Assembly: GCF_000518705.1 (NCBI RefSeq)
Contig: NZ_JAEC01000014.1
Coordinates: forward strand, 106,726 to 170,725
Reading direction: 5' to 3'
DNA: 64,000 nt
From: Shewanella colwelliana ATCC 39565
GTDB taxonomy: Bacteria > Pseudomonadota > Gammaproteobacteria > Enterobacterales > Shewanellaceae
The translations under genes were made by a program, and so were the position numbers. The notes under the pieces are model-generated. The model was not told where the DNA came from, did no database searches, and saw nothing but the letters and a program-made list of their open reading frames with translations. Below are positions 35,919-49,125 of this stretch, piece by piece. The first letter of the stretch is position 1; each line of letters begins with the position of its first letter.

Positions 35919-36174
35919 ATACAGCCCAGCTATTTACCATACAGCCGTTAAATCGCAGGCTATAACGTGGGCAAATTGGCTTTTAAATGCCTTATATATA
36001 GCTAAAGCGGTTTTGTAGGCATGTCGACAGTTCCAGTAAAGCAACAAGACCACAAACACTTTTTACCTTATGATTGGGCCATTATCTCATCGACTTTTTG
36101 CAATATTGATCCACTAAGATCGCATTTAGCAATGTAAAGATGAGCAATTAACTCCCCCAAATTTAGGAAATCAG

Positions 36175-36615
36175 ATGGCAAAAATAGAACTTATAGTCGG
36201 TACCACCTTGGGCAGTGCCGAGTATGTTGCCGATGAATTAGCGGCACAATTAGAGGCTGGTGACCATGAAACTCAGGTTCATTTAACTCCTGAATTGAGT
36301 GATATTGACCCTAAAAGCTTGTGGCTAATCGTCTCTTCAACCCATGGTGCTGGCGATCTACCAGACAATATCCAGCCATTTTTTGAAGAAATAGAGGCGA
36401 AAAAGCCCGATCTCAGCCGTACCAAATTTGCCTTATGTGCGATCGGTGATTCAAGTTACGACACTTTCTGCCAAGGCCCAGAAAAATTAGTTGAAGCGAT
36501 AGAAAACTGCGGTGCACAAGTCTATGTGGATAAGATCCAGATCGATGTGCAATACGATCCAATCCCTGAAGAACCCGCCCAAGCTTGGTTATCGAGCTGG
36601 CAAGATCTACTTTAA
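36175..36615 (+). CDS. mioC: Flavodoxin-like protein MioC
   Basis: 146-residue FMN-binding flavodoxin fold protein. The phosphate-binding loop VGTTLGSAEYVADEL is near residue 8; the other loops are SSTHGAGDLPDNI and AIGDSSYDTFCQG. E. coli MioC helps biotin synthase in vitro. It lies beside oriC as in E. coli, and its transcript runs toward the origin. The start is preceded by TTAGGAA. Confidence 0.96.
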   Translation: MAKIELIVGTTLGSAEYVADELAAQLEAGDHETQVHLTPELSDIDPKSLWLIVSSTHGAGDLPDNIQPFFEEIEAKKPDLSRTKFALCAIGDSSYDTFCQGPEKLVEAIENCGAQVYVDKIQIDVQYDPIPEEPAQAWLSSWQDLL

Positions 36616-37098
36616 CGATCTATTTAAGGTATAACCCTCTTAACAACCCACAGATTAGATCTACTTTATCCACATATTACGATCTTAAATGATAAATATG
36701 TGGATAAGCTATTATTTGATCATGATCTAACTCTGTATTATTCACTGTCCGATCCGACCAAAGATCCACCTTGTGGATAAGTAGGCGATCTATCCCCAAG
36801 CTTATGCCAATAAGATCGCCAACAGATCACAGGATCAGGATCGTGCTAACTATTGATTCTAATAATGAATTAGAGTTATCCACCGAAAACAGCGATCCTA
36901 ATAGTAAACATAATAAAGGATCTATATAAAGATCTTAAGATCTATTAAGCAGATCCACTTGAGATCGAAAGGCCTAAATTGATCTTTCACCAAAGGTCTT
37001 CCAAGTGCTAAAATACTCGGCTACTCGATGAGTAATTGATCGATAGCTAAATCAATTTCTACTTTTAACTTTGATACGGTTTTATTTAAGGTACTGTG
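36616..37098. other. Replication origin oriC (mioC-mnmG gap)
   Basis: Three perfect DnaA boxes: TTATCCACA at 36666-36674 (plus) and TGTGGATAA at 36699-36707 and 36772-36780 (minus), with a one-mismatch box TTATCCACC at 36876-36884 and a weak one at 36790-36798. There are about 20 GATC sites in about 420 bases. An A/T-rich block with GATC every 8-13 bases at 36919-36966 fits the duplex-unwinding element, on the mnmG side as in E. coli. Position, boxes and Dam sites together make this the likely origin; IHF and Fis sites were not assigned. Confidence 0.92.
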
Positions 37099-38988
37099 AT
37101 GCATTTTCATGAGCGGTTTGATGTAATTGTTGTTGGTGGTGGTCATGCCGGAACCGAAGCAGCATTGGCATCTGCTAGAATGGGGTCAAAAACACTGTTG
37201 TTGACCCACAACATAGATACCTTAGGACAGATGTCCTGTAATCCCGCTATTGGTGGTATTGGTAAAGGCCATTTGGTCAAAGAGATTGATGCCTTAGGCG
37301 GTGCTATGGCGATTGCAACTGACCATGCAGGTATTCAGTTTAGAACGCTTAATTCAAGCAAAGGGCCAGCGGTTAGAGCGACACGTGCACAAGCCGATCG
37401 TGCGTTATATCGTGCTAAGATCCAGCAGATTTTACAAAACCAGCCTAATTTACGACTTTTCCAGCAGTCTGTAGACGATCTGATTGTTGAAAACGATCGT
37501 GTTATTGGGGTTGTTACCCAAATGGGACTCGCCTTCGAGGCTCCTGCAATCGTGCTAACCGCAGGCACTTTCCTCAGTGGTAAGATCCATATTGGTTTAG
37601 AAAATTACAGCGGTGGACGCGCAGGTGATCCACCATCTATCTCATTGGCACAACGATTACATGAATTACCTATTCGAGTTGGTCGTTTAAAAACGGGCAC
37701 TCCACCACGTATTGATGCCAATACAATTAATTTTGATCTGATGACTGAGCAAAAAGGTGATGATCCATTGCCTGTGATGTCATTTATCGGTGATGTCAAA
37801 GACCATCCGCGTCAGGTGAGCTGTTTTGTCACCCATACGAACGAGCGTACCCACGATATTATTCGTGGTGGACTCGACAGAAGCCCTATGTACTCAGGGG
37901 TCATTGAAGGGATCGGTCCACGATACTGTCCATCGATTGAAGATAAGATTAATCGTTTTGCTGATAAGTCTTCACACCAAATTTTTATTGAACCTGAAGG
38001 GCTTAATACCAATGAGATCTACCCTAATGGTATCTCTACCAGTTTACCTTTCGATGTGCAGTTAAACTTAGTCCGTTCTATTCAAGGTATGGAAAACGCA
38101 GAGATTATTCGTCCTGGTTACGCGATTGAATATGACTATTTCGATCCTCGCGATCTTAAAAATTCTTTAGAAACCAAAGCTATTAGCGGTTTATTCTTTG
38201 CCGGACAAATTAACGGTACTACGGGTTATGAAGAAGCGGGTGCCCAAGGCTTACTTGCGGGGATGAATGCTTCCCTGCAAGTGCAAGGCAAAGATGCTTG
38301 GTCTCCTCGTCGTGATGAAGCCTATTTAGGCGTGTTGGTCGATGATCTGTCGACGCTAGGCACCAAAGAACCCTACCGTATGTTCACTAGCCGTGCTGAA
38401 TACCGTCTACTGCTCCGTGAAGACAATGCCGATCTGCGTTTAACCGAGAAAGGCCGTGAGGTTGGTTTGGTTGACGATGAGCGCTGGGCGAAATTTAATG
38501 CTAAGCGTGAAGCCATTGAGCTTGAGTTGCAGCGGTTGCGTAGTCATTGGGTGCACCCAAATTCACCATTGGTCGATGAACTTAATCCACATCTCAATAC
38601 GCCTATTACTCGTGAGGCTACCTTCGAAGAGTTATTGCGTCGCCCAGAACTCGATTATCCCAAACTGATGGGGATCGAAGGCTTTGGCCCGGCGATTAAG
38701 GATCAACGCGCTGCCGAGCAGGTGCAGATTCAGGTTAAGTACTCAGGTTATATTCAGCGTCAGCAAGATGAGATCGACAAAGCGATTCGTCATGAAAAAA
38801 CCTTAATGCCACAAAATCTTGATTATCAAGAAGTGCCAGGTTTATCAAACGAAGTGATCGCCAAATTGAATGATCATAAGCCTGAGACCATAGGTCAGGC
38901 ATCGCGGATCTCTGGGATCACTCCTGCTGCGATCTCAATACTGCTTGTTCACCTTAAAAAGCGTGGCTTGTTAAGAAAGAGCGCCTAA
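37099..38988 (+). CDS. mnmG: tRNA modification enzyme MnmG (GidA)
   Basis: FAD-dependent partner of MnmE that completes the wobble-uridine modification. 629 residues. FAD-binding [21 protein letters not shown] at the N-terminus; [19 protein letters not shown], the active-site segment [12 protein letters not shown] and [12 protein letters not shown] are all present. The ATG at 37099 follows a GTG at 37096, and AAGG lies upstream. It is next to oriC as in other gammaproteobacteria. Confidence 0.98.
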   Translation: MHFHERFDVIVVGGGHAGTEAALASARMGSKTLLLTHNIDTLGQMSCNPAIGGIGKGHLVKEIDALGGAMAIATDHAGIQFRTLNSSKGPAVRATRAQADRALYRAKIQQILQNQPNLRLFQQSVDDLIVENDRVIGVVTQMGLAFEAPAIVLTAGTFLSGKIHIGLENYSGGRAGDPPSISLAQRLHELPIRVGRLKTGTPPRIDANTINFDLMTEQKGDDPLPVMSFIGDVKDHPRQVSCFVTHTNERTHDIIRGGLDRSPMYSGVIEGIGPRYCPSIEDKINRFADKSSHQIFIEPEGLNTNEIYPNGISTSLPFDVQLNLVRSIQGMENAEIIRPGYAIEYDYFDPRDLKNSLETKAISGLFFAGQINGTTGYEEAGAQGLLAGMNASLQVQGKDAWSPRRDEAYLGVLVDDLSTLGTKEPYRMFTSRAEYRLLLREDNADLRLTEKGREVGLVDDERWAKFNAKREAIELELQRLRSHWVHPNSPLVDELNPHLNTPITREATFEELLRRPELDYPKLMGIEGFGPAIKDQRAAEQVQIQVKYSGYIQRQQDEIDKAIRHEKTLMPQNLDYQEVPGLSNEVIAKLNDHKPETIGQASRISGITPAAISILLVHLKKRGLLRKSA

Positions 38989-39089
38989 TCACAGGTTTTA
39001 TCTATTTTTAACTCAGATGGGAGGTCTTTGGACTTCCCATCTGCGCCTCTCAGCTTCATAATATCCGATTGTTTACCGAGGATACGTCT

Positions 39090-39719
39090 GTGTTATCAGC
39101 CCAACTAGATACCTATTTGGCCGAAATTGATTTAGCGGCTACCCCAGAGCAAAAGCAACAGTTGCTCGATTTTGTCGCCATGTTAGCTAAGTGGAACAAG
39201 GCTTATAACCTCACATCGGTAAGAGATCCTGAGCAGATGTTGATCCGTCACATCATGGATAGCCTAGCTGCAAGCAAGCATTTAGTGGGCGAACGCTTTA
39301 TTGATGTTGGTACTGGACCTGGATTGCCTGGTATTCCATTGGCCATCATGAACCCTGATAAAACCTTTGTGCTGCTTGATAGTTTAGGTAAACGGATTCG
39401 TTTTCAAAAGCAGGTTCAGTTTGAACTTGGGATCAATAATATCAGCTCTGTTGAAAGCCGTGTTGAAGCCTATCAACCTGAAGAGTTATTTGATGGTGTA
39501 CTCAGCCGCGCATTTGCATCGATTCAAGATATGCTGCATTGGTGTCATCATCTGCCAAAAGAGAGCGGTTGTTTTTATGCATTGAAAGGTCAGTTAAGTG
39601 ATGAAGAGATGGCGCACTTGCCTCACGGATTTGCCGTTACTGATGTGTTCCAATTACATGTACCTCGTCTCGATGAACAGCGCCATTTGTTAAGAGTGGT
39701 CAAAAACTCAGCGGTATAA
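39090..39719 (+). CDS. rsmG: 16S rRNA m7G527 methyltransferase RsmG
   Basis: SAM-dependent methyltransferase that makes m7G527 in 16S rRNA (GidB). 209 residues from the GTG at 39090 (CGAGGA upstream); a TTG at 39069 has no ribosome site. The SAM motif [18 protein letters not shown] and the [19 protein letters not shown] segment are typical. It follows mnmG and precedes parAB. Confidence 0.95.
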   Translation: MLSAQLDTYLAEIDLAATPEQKQQLLDFVAMLAKWNKAYNLTSVRDPEQMLIRHIMDSLAASKHLVGERFIDVGTGPGLPGIPLAIMNPDKTFVLLDSLGKRIRFQKQVQFELGINNISSVESRVEAYQPEELFDGVLSRAFASIQDMLHWCHHLPKESGCFYALKGQLSDEEMAHLPHGFAVTDVFQLHVPRLDEQRHLLRVVKNSAV

Positions 39720-39812
39720 GTCGCTTTTGAGTTGCATTATTTAACCAGTTCAAGCAATTTGATAGATTATTAAGCGTATCGAATTAGCTAACGTGATAGA
39801 CAGGATAATATT

Positions 39813-40601
39813 GTGGGTAAAGTCATAGCCGTAGCTAACCAGAAAGGTGGCGTCGGAAAAACAATAACTTGTGTGAATTTAGCTGCTTCTTTGGCTGCCA
39901 CAAAGCGCAAAGTGTTACTTATCGATCTTGATCCTCAAGGTAATGCAACCATGGGCAGTGGCGTCGACAAATACAGCGTCGAAAATACCGCTTATGAGTT
40001 GCTTGTTGAAGAGAAAAGTTTTGATGAGATCGTTTACCGAGATACTGCTGGTAAGTACGATCTGATTGCTGGCAATGGTGATGTTACTGCGGCTGAGATC
40101 AAGTTAATGGAGTTTTTTGCTCGCGAAATTCGCTTGCGCAATGCCCTCGCACCAATTAAAGATGATTACGATTTTATCTTTATCGACTGCCCGCCTTCGC
40201 TCAATATGTTAACGGTAAACGCTATGTCGGCTGCCGATTCAATTTTGGTGCCTATGCAGTGTGAGTATTACGCGCTGGAAGGGTTAACCGCTTTGATGGA
40301 TACCATCAGTAAGCTGGCGTCTATGGTTAATCCTGGACTCTCAATCGAAGGGATCTTACGTACTATGTACGATCCACGTAATCGACTAGCTAATGATGTC
40401 TCTGATCAACTCAAACAGCATTTTGGCGATAAAGTTTATCGTACCGTGATCCCTCGTAACGTTAGACTGGCTGAAGCCCCAAGTTTTGGTGCGCCAGCCA
40501 TGTATTATGATAAGTCTAGCGCAGGTGCTAAGGCCTACCTTGCGTTAGCGGGTGAAATTATTAGACGTGCAGAGCAACATTCAAAGTTAGAGCAAGCTTA
40601 A
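39813..40601 (+). CDS. parA: Chromosome partitioning ATPase ParA (Soj)
   Basis: Walker-type ATPase that, with ParB bound to parS, segregates replicated origins. 262 residues. Deviant Walker A NQKGGVGKTITCVNLA near residue 9, LLIDLDPQGNAT, and FIFIDCPPSLNMLTVNA. It starts with GTG (AGGATA upstream) and is followed after 10 bases by parB. The parS-like sites on the dnaA side of oriC are its presumed partners. Confidence 0.97.
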   Translation: MGKVIAVANQKGGVGKTITCVNLAASLAATKRKVLLIDLDPQGNATMGSGVDKYSVENTAYELLVEEKSFDEIVYRDTAGKYDLIAGNGDVTAAEIKLMEFFAREIRLRNALAPIKDDYDFIFIDCPPSLNMLTVNAMSAADSILVPMQCEYYALEGLTALMDTISKLASMVNPGLSIEGILRTMYDPRNRLANDVSDQLKQHFGDKVYRTVIPRNVRLAEAPSFGAPAMYYDKSSAGAKAYLALAGEIIRRAEQHSKLEQA

Positions 40602-40611
40602 GGAAAAACAG

Positions 40612-41490
40612 ATGACCCCTAAAAAACGCGGCCTAGGCAAAGGATTAGATGCACTGTTAAGTACAAGCCATGCGGCGGCTAACAGTGTGTCGGCGCAAGA
40701 TGCTGCAAGCAATGGTGCTGAAGAGCTGAAGATGATTGCGGTGGATCTGTTGCAACCAGGTAAGTACCAGCCACGTAAAGATATGTCGCCAGAAGCACTT
40801 GATGAGCTTGCTGAGTCTATTCGTACCCAAGGGATCATTCAGCCTATCGTTGTGCGTCGCGTATCGGATAAGGGATATGAAATCATTGCTGGTGAGCGTC
40901 GCTGGCGTGCGTCGCAATTGGCTAAGCTTGAAAAAGTTCCCTGTATCATTAAACAAGTTCCTGACGAATCGGCTGTCGTCATTGCGTTGATTGAAAATAT
41001 CCAGCGTGAAGATCTTAATGCGATGGAAGAAGCGATTGCGTTAAATCGTCTAATTGAAGAGTTTGATTTGACGCATCAGCAAACCGCTGATGCGGTGGGT
41101 AAATCCCGTGCGACCGTCTCTAATCTACTGCGTTTAAATGGCCTGAATGAGCCGGTAAAGCGTATGTTGGAGTATGGTGATATCGATATGGGTCATGCGC
41201 GAGCCTTGCTTGCCATTAACGGTGACGAGCAAACTAATCTAGCTAGATTAGTAAGTGCGAAAGAACTAACCGTTCGTGAAACTGAACGATTAGTTAATAA
41301 AACCTTAAATCCACCTGAAGTCGTCGATAAACCGGCAAAAGATCAAGATGTCACCCGTCTAGAGAGCCAATTAATTGAAAAATTAGGTGCCAAAGTTTCT
41401 ATTACTCATAATAAAAAAGGTAAGGGAAAATTGGTAATTAACTATCAAAATTTGGCTGAATTGGATGGTATCATTGGGAAAATCCGCTAA
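40612..41490 (+). CDS. parB: Chromosome partitioning protein ParB (Spo0J)
   Basis: DNA-binding CTPase clamp that loads at parS and spreads. 292 residues. N-terminal part with KKRGLGKGLDALL; CTP-binding box II near residue 90 (AGERRWRASQLAKLE); helix-turn-helix around residue 150 (TADAVGKSRATVSNLLRL). The C-terminal part is the dimerisation domain. It is coupled to parA and followed by a hairpin terminator. Confidence 0.97.
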   Translation: MTPKKRGLGKGLDALLSTSHAAANSVSAQDAASNGAEELKMIAVDLLQPGKYQPRKDMSPEALDELAESIRTQGIIQPIVVRRVSDKGYEIIAGERRWRASQLAKLEKVPCIIKQVPDESAVVIALIENIQREDLNAMEEAIALNRLIEEFDLTHQQTADAVGKSRATVSNLLRLNGLNEPVKRMLEYGDIDMGHARALLAINGDEQTNLARLVSAKELTVRETERLVNKTLNPPEVVDKPAKDQDVTRLESQLIEKLGAKVSITHNKKGKGKLVINYQNLAELDGIIGKIR

Positions 41491-41549
41491 ATTCTCTAAG
41501 TTAACGTAATATTATGTAACTTTGTGACATCTGTTAATCTTCCACTTTT

Positions 41550-41587
41550 AGACTTTTGGCGTAGTTCACGTTAAAAGTCTCCTTTTT
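41550..41587 (+). terminator. Terminator after parB
   Basis: Stem AGACTTTT / AAAAGTCT with a 15-base loop and then CCTTTTT. It lies about 60 bases past parB and before the ATP synthase operon. Confidence 0.7.
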
Positions 41588-41600
41588 CCTCACCTTAAAC

Positions 41601-41628
41601 TTGCTTTGAATGGCCGAAAAGGTATACT
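41601..41628 (+). promoter_or_regulatory. Possible promoter of the atp operon
   Basis: TTGCTT (41601-41606) and TATACT (41623-41628) with a 16-base spacer, about 85 bases before atpI. The -35 box is weak, so it is only a candidate. Confidence 0.4.
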
Positions 41629-41713
41629 TTCGCAAGCTTTTTGTACCTCAACATTGTCCGGCGTTTTGTAGTCCGGTCATAGAAACAAAAAGTATGAATG
41701 CGGAGAAGATGAA

Positions 41714-42106
41714 TTGAGCAAGGTTTTAGCACGTCGTGGCCGGTGGTCTGCCTATAAGTTGGTTATGATGCAGGCGGCGGTGGCTGGGGGTGTTTCGATT
41801 GTCTTTTTCGCCGTGTGGGGAGCTCAGTATGGACTATCTGCCTTGGCAGGTGGCGCTATCGCTGTACTCCCTAATTTTGTATTCGCGACCCTCGCTTTTT
41901 CCCATACGGGAGCAAGTTCAGCAGGAAAAGTTATGAAAACTTTTTACTGGGGGGAAGCGGTAAAGTTGCTGTTAACCATAGCTATGTTTTCGCTAGCTTT
42001 TATCAATCTTAAGGTTGTATTTATGCCGCTTTTTGTTTGTTATGTCGCTGCGTTAATTGTGCATTGGACAGCTCCTTTATACTTCAAGCAAAGTAAAGTG
42101 GGATGA
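41714..42106 (+). CDS. atpI: ATP synthase protein I
   Basis: 130-residue membrane protein AtpI, a helper for assembly of the c-ring of ATP synthase. Four hydrophobic stretches are visible, with GGAIAVLPNFVFATLAF typical. Starts at TTG with GGAGAAG 5 bases upstream. Three bases separate it from atpB. First gene of the operon. Confidence 0.9.
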   Translation: MSKVLARRGRWSAYKLVMMQAAVAGGVSIVFFAVWGAQYGLSALAGGAIAVLPNFVFATLAFSHTGASSAGKVMKTFYWGEAVKLLLTIAMFSLAFINLKVVFMPLFVCYVAALIVHWTAPLYFKQSKVG

Positions 42107-42904
<798 letters not shown>

Positions 42905-42949
42905 GGGTTGCTGAAGAAATTTTTTTAAGCTAAATCACTAACTAACTAA

Positions 42950-43225
<276 letters not shown>

Positions 43226-43262
43226 TCAACGCTTCTGTCTTTAATCTAAATAGGAGGCTGTT

Positions 43263-43733
43263 GTGAATATCAACGCTACCCTAATCGGTCAGACGGTTGC
43301 CTTTATTATCTTCGTGTGGTTCTGCATGAAGTTTGTTTGGCCCCCTTTGATGAATGCCATCGAAGAGCGTCAAAAAAAGATAGCCGACGGTCTAGCTGAT
43401 GCTGATCGTGCTGTAAAAGACCTTGAGTTGGCGCAGGCGAAAGCCACCGACCAACTAAAAGAAGCTAAGGCAACTGCTAACGAAATCATTGAGCAAGCTA
43501 ATAAGCGTAAAGCTCAGATTGTCGATGAGGCCAAAGCCGAAGCAGACGCTGAGCGAGCTAAAATTATCGCTCAGGGTAAAGCAGAAATTGAAGCTGAACG
43601 TAATCGCGTGAAAGAGGACTTGCGTAAGCAAGTTGCTTCTCTAGCCATAGCTGGTGCTGAGAAGATCCTTGAGCGTTCGATTGATGAAGCCGCCCACAGT
43701 GACATAGTTAATAAACTAGTTGCTGAAATTTGA
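43263..43733 (+). CDS. atpF: ATP synthase subunit b
   Basis: Peripheral stalk subunit b: one N-terminal membrane helix ([18 protein letters not shown]) and a long charged coiled-coil rich in Ala, Glu, Lys. 156 residues, as in E. coli. Starts with GTG after AGGAGG. Confidence 0.97.
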   Translation: MNINATLIGQTVAFIIFVWFCMKFVWPPLMNAIEERQKKIADGLADADRAVKDLELAQAKATDQLKEAKATANEIIEQANKRKAQIVDEAKAEADAERAKIIAQGKAEIEAERNRVKEDLRKQVASLAIAGAEKILERSIDEAAHSDIVNKLVAEI

Positions 43734-43748
43734 TAAGGGAGTTGAGTT

Positions 43749-44282
43749 ATGGCTGAAATAACCACCATCGCTCGTCCTTACGCAAAGGCAGCGTTTGACT
43801 TTGCTATTGAGAAAAATGCAGTAGATAGTTGGGCAGAAATGCTTAACTTTGCCGCCATAGTTAGTGAAAACGAAACTATGAAGCCGCTACTGTCTGGCGC
43901 TTTAGCCAGTAACCAGCTTGCAGAGCTTTTTATTAAAGTTTGTGGTGAGCAGGTCAATGAGCAAGGTCAAAACCTGTTAAAGGTAATGGCTGAAAACGGT
44001 CGTTTGGAAGTACTTCCTGCTGTAAGTGAACTCTTTCATGAGTTCCGCAATGAGTGGGCAAAAGAGGTTGAAGCAAATGTTGTTTCTGCCACTGAGCTTA
44101 ACGCAGAGCAACAGCAGCACATTAGTGCTTCTCTAGAGAAACGTCTCACACGCAAAGTTAAGCTGAATTGCAGCGTAGATGCCAGCCTTGTTGCTGGTGT
44201 AATTATCACGGCAGGCGACCTAGTCATTGATGGCTCGGTCAGCGGTAAACTAAACCGTCTGTCTGAAACGCTGCAGTCGTAA
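43749..44282 (+). CDS. atpH: ATP synthase subunit delta
   Basis: Subunit delta joins the stalk to the F1 head. 177 residues; typical [18 protein letters not shown] at the start and [21 protein letters not shown] near the C-terminus. Spaced 15 bases from atpF. Confidence 0.97.
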   Translation: MAEITTIARPYAKAAFDFAIEKNAVDSWAEMLNFAAIVSENETMKPLLSGALASNQLAELFIKVCGEQVNEQGQNLLKVMAENGRLEVLPAVSELFHEFRNEWAKEVEANVVSATELNAEQQQHISASLEKRLTRKVKLNCSVDASLVAGVIITAGDLVIDGSVSGKLNRLSETLQS

Positions 44283-44296
44283 TTGGGAGTTTGAGC

Positions 44297-45838
44297 ATGC
44301 AACTGAATTCCACTGAAATCAGCGATCTGATTAAACAGCGGATCGAGCAGTTCGAAGTCGTTAGTGAAGCTCGCAACGAAGGTACTATCGTTGCAGTAAG
44401 TGACGGCATCATCCGCATCCACGGCCTAGCCGATGTTATGCAAGGTGAAATGATCGAACTGCCTGGTAACCGTTTCGCAATCGCGTTGAACTTAGAACGT
44501 GATTCTGTCGGTGCCGTAGTTATGGGTCCTTATGCCTCTTTGGCAGAAGGTCAAAAAGTTAAAACAACTGGTCGTATTTTGGAAGTTCCAGTTGGCCGTG
44601 GTCTATTAGGCCGTGTAGTCAACACATTGGGTCAACCAATCGACGGTAAAGGACCTATCGACAACGATGGTTTCTCTCCTGTTGAAGTTATCGCACCAGG
44701 TGTTATTGAACGTAAGTCAGTAGATCAACCAGTGCAAACTGGTTATAAAGCCGTTGACTCTATGATCCCTATCGGTCGTGGACAACGTGAATTGGTAATT
44801 GGTGACCGTCAGACTGGTAAAACAGCGCTAGCGATCGATGCCATTATCAATCAAAAAGACTCTGGCATTAAGTGTGTATACGTAGCAGTAGGCCAAAAGG
44901 CTTCTACCATTGCTAACGTAGTTCGCAAACTTGAAGAGCACGGCGCATTGGCTAATACCATCGTTGTTGTTGCAACCGCTTCTGAAGCCGCTGCACTACA
45001 ATATTTGGCGCCATATTCTGGCTGTTCAATGGGTGAATACTTCCGTGACCGCGGTGAAGACTCACTAATCGTCTATGATGACCTGTCTAAGCAAGCAGTT
45101 GCTTATCGTCAGATCTCATTGCTACTAAAGCGTCCTCCAGGACGTGAAGCATACCCAGGCGACGTTTTCTATCTTCACTCACGTCTACTAGAACGTGCTT
45201 CACGTGTAAACGTTGAGTATGTTGAGAAGTTCACTAAAGGCGAAGTTAAAGGCCAAACTGGTTCTCTAACAGCATTGCCAATTATTGAAACTCAAGCTGG
45301 TGACGTATCTGCATTCGTACCGACCAACGTAATTTCGATTACCGATGGTCAGATCTTCCTTGAAACTGACCTATTTAACTCAGGCCTACGTCCTGCTGTT
45401 AACCCTGGTATTTCAGTTTCTCGTGTTGGTGGTGCGGCGCAGACTAAGATCATCAAGAAACTGTCTGGTGGTATCCGTACCGCACTAGCACAGTATCGAG
45501 AGCTTGCGGCGTTCTCTCAGTTTGCATCTGATCTTGACGATGCAACTCGTGCTCAGCTTGAGCATGGTGAGCGTGTTACCGAACTTATGAAGCAAAAGCA
45601 ATACGCGCCAATGAGCGTAGCTGATCAGTCTGTGTCAATTTTCGCAGCTGAAAAAGGTTACCTAAAGGCCGTTGAGCTTAACAAGATCGGTGACTTCGAA
45701 GCTTCTTTGCTCTCTTACATGAACAGCGAGCATGCTGACCTAATGAAATCTATCAATGATACTGGCGATTATAATGCTGATATCGAAGGTAGTTTGAAGG
45801 CTGGCCTCGACAAGTTCGTAGAAACCCAAACCTGGTAA
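44297..45838 (+). CDS. atpA: ATP synthase subunit alpha
   Basis: Non-catalytic nucleotide-binding F1 subunit, 513 residues from the ATG at 44297 ([16 protein letters not shown]), same length as E. coli. A TTG two codons earlier is rejected. Walker [14 protein letters not shown] near residue 169, and the family signature [14 protein letters not shown]. Confidence 0.98.
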   Translation: MQLNSTEISDLIKQRIEQFEVVSEARNEGTIVAVSDGIIRIHGLADVMQGEMIELPGNRFAIALNLERDSVGAVVMGPYASLAEGQKVKTTGRILEVPVGRGLLGRVVNTLGQPIDGKGPIDNDGFSPVEVIAPGVIERKSVDQPVQTGYKAVDSMIPIGRGQRELVIGDRQTGKTALAIDAIINQKDSGIKCVYVAVGQKASTIANVVRKLEEHGALANTIVVVATASEAAALQYLAPYSGCSMGEYFRDRGEDSLIVYDDLSKQAVAYRQISLLLKRPPGREAYPGDVFYLHSRLLERASRVNVEYVEKFTKGEVKGQTGSLTALPIIETQAGDVSAFVPTNVISITDGQIFLETDLFNSGLRPAVNPGISVSRVGGAAQTKIIKKLSGGIRTALAQYRELAAFSQFASDLDDATRAQLEHGERVTELMKQKQYAPMSVADQSVSIFAAEKGYLKAVELNKIGDFEASLLSYMNSEHADLMKSINDTGDYNADIEGSLKAGLDKFVETQTW

Positions 45839-45887
45839 AGACACAGAGGTGTCTTAAGACACCTCAGGTCCAGATTGGAGAGTAAAG

Positions 45888-46748
45888 ATGGCCGGCGCTA
45901 AAGAGATTAAAACCAAGATCGCGAGTGTTCAGAACACTCAGAAGATCACATCTGCGATGGAAATGGTTGCAGCCAGCAAAATGCGCAAAGCGCAGGACCG
46001 CATGGCAGCGAGCCGTCCATATGCAGAAAATATGCGTAAGGTGATCGGTCACGTGGCGCAAGGTTCTCTCGAATATAAGCATCCATATTTGGAAGTGAGA
46101 GAAGCTAAGCGAGTCGGTTATATTGTTGTATCAACCGACCGTGGTCTTTGTGGTGGTCTGAACGTTAACCTTTTCAAAAAGGTTATCGCAGACGTGAAGA
46201 AGCAACGTGAAGCCGGAGCAGAAGTTGAATTCTGCCCAATTGGCGCACGTAGCGTACAATTCTTCTCAAGCTTTGGTGGACAGGTATCTGCTTCTGCTTC
46301 AGGTCTAGGTGACGCTCCGTCGTTAGCTGACTTGATCGGTACAGTACGTGTGATGCTAGAAGCTTACAACGAAGGCAAGCTAGACCGTCTGTATGTGGTA
46401 TTTAACAAGTTTGTTAATACCATGAGTCAGACGCCTGTGATCGAACAGCTGCTACCTTTGCCTAAGTCGGAAAGCGATGAGATTTCTCATCACTGGGATT
46501 ACCTGTACGAGCCTGATCCAAAAGAACTTTTGGATACATTATTGGTTCGTTATGTTGAATCTCAAGTGTATCAAGGTGTTGTCGAAAACATCGCATCTGA
46601 GCAAGCAGCCCGTATGGTTGCTATGAAAGCTGCGACAGACAATGCTGGTGATCTTATCAGTGACTTGCAGTTGGTCTACAACAAAGCCCGTCAGGCTGCG
46701 ATTACGCAGGAACTGTCGGAAATTGTTTCAGGGGCTTCAGCAGTTTAG
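45888..46748 (+). CDS. atpG: ATP synthase subunit gamma
   Basis: Central rotor shaft, 286 residues. N-terminal [22 protein letters not shown] and C-terminal [17 protein letters not shown] helices that form the coiled-coil in the F1 head; [15 protein letters not shown] in the middle. Confidence 0.98.
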   Translation: MAGAKEIKTKIASVQNTQKITSAMEMVAASKMRKAQDRMAASRPYAENMRKVIGHVAQGSLEYKHPYLEVREAKRVGYIVVSTDRGLCGGLNVNLFKKVIADVKKQREAGAEVEFCPIGARSVQFFSSFGGQVSASASGLGDAPSLADLIGTVRVMLEAYNEGKLDRLYVVFNKFVNTMSQTPVIEQLLPLPKSESDEISHHWDYLYEPDPKELLDTLLVRYVESQVYQGVVENIASEQAARMVAMKAATDNAGDLISDLQLVYNKARQAAITQELSEIVSGASAV

Positions 46749-46764
46749 GCTGGGTAACGAATAA

Positions 46765-48159
<1,395 letters not shown>

Positions 48160-48193
48160 TCGAGCCCTAGGCTTGGTATTTTAAGGAGAACGG

Positions 48194-48622
48194 ATGGCAG
48201 CCATGACAGTACAACTTGATATAGTAAGTGCAGAAAGTAGCATCTATTCTGGTCTTGTAGCACACCTACAAGTAACTGGTTCAGAAGGTGATTTAGGTAT
48301 TATGCCTGGTCACGCGCCTTTGCTGACAAATATCAAACCTGGCATGGCGCGCATCGTCAAGCAAGATGGTAAAGAAGAGGTGTTTTATCTTTCGGGTGGT
48401 ATCCTGGAAGTGCAACCTTCTTCAGTTTCCGTATTGGCTGACGTGGTATTGCGTGCCGAAGAGATTGATGAGCAGGCAGCTGTAGAAGCGAAGCGTCGTG
48501 CAGAGGCCCATATGGCTGATGCTGGTGCAGACCTAAACTATGCCGCTGCAGCGATTGAATTAGCTCAGGCTATCGCTCAATTGCGCGTTGTAGAAACCAT
48601 CAAGAAGAACATTGCCAGATAA
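48194..48622 (+). CDS. atpC: ATP synthase subunit epsilon
   Basis: Rotor subunit and regulator, 142 residues: beta-sandwich domain ([27 protein letters not shown]) followed by a two-helix tail ([27 protein letters not shown]). Last gene of the operon; ends in a terminator. Confidence 0.97.
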   Translation: MAAMTVQLDIVSAESSIYSGLVAHLQVTGSEGDLGIMPGHAPLLTNIKPGMARIVKQDGKEEVFYLSGGILEVQPSSVSVLADVVLRAEEIDEQAAVEAKRRAEAHMADAGADLNYAAAAIELAQAIAQLRVVETIKKNIAR

Positions 48623-48640
48623 GGTTATTGTTTGATGAAA

Positions 48641-48666
48641 AAAAGCGCCTCATGGCGCTTTTTTTG
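48641..48666 (+). terminator. Rho-independent terminator of the atp operon
   Basis: Stem AAAAGCGCC / GGCGCTTTT with a TCAT loop and a T run. Confidence 0.93.
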
Positions 48667-49125
48667 TGTCTAAAAAGTAAAAAGCAGCTCCTAGATGCTA
48701 GGAAAAACAAAGACGAACGGCCTGCGGCCTAGGGAACGTGACTGCGTCACTTACGGAACGCTACGCTGACGGAAAAGATGGTTCTAGAAAAGTCGTTGCG
48801 AACGCTTTGCTGACGGATAATAGAACGCTTGCAAGCTCACTAACGGAAAAGACGAAATAATTTGATTTTTGTAGGTCAGGCTTTAGCCCGTCAATTAAGG
48901 GGGGCTAAATTTGTTGTAAGAGCAGGAAAGCCAAGTTAGCGTTGTCGGTATAGCTCTTATAGGACCTAGCAGGAGCGTAGCGACGCTCTAGCCGTGACAG
49001 CGTCACGTCCTAGTACCTTTTAGTAGAATCTAATCGCTTGAATTAATTATCGTGATCCGTGTAAGTCTTTAAACCTGATTTGAGTGTTAACCTCTGGCAC
49101 TCATTTAATGTCTGGGAACTTCTCT
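48667..49125. repeat. Gene-free region packed with short palindromes (REP/BIME-like)
   Basis: About 460 bases without a gene. Inverted repeats: CCTAG-ATG-CTAGG (48690-48702), GGCC-TGC-GGCC (48719-48729), GTGAC-TGC-GTCAC (48738-48750), GGCTTTAGCC near 48879, and a compound structure at 48960-49012 where TAGGA/TCCTA arms enclose two hairpins. Four units of the type GAACG...CT(G/T/A)ACGGA recur between 48735 and 48846. The layout fits intergenic repeats known in Shewanella, though the family name was not checked. Confidence 0.7.

Noticed and set aside
36021..36137. 38-codon frame before mioC (MSTVPVKQQDHKHF...)
   Set aside because: No suitable ribosome site, no recognised similarity, and such length is expected by chance.
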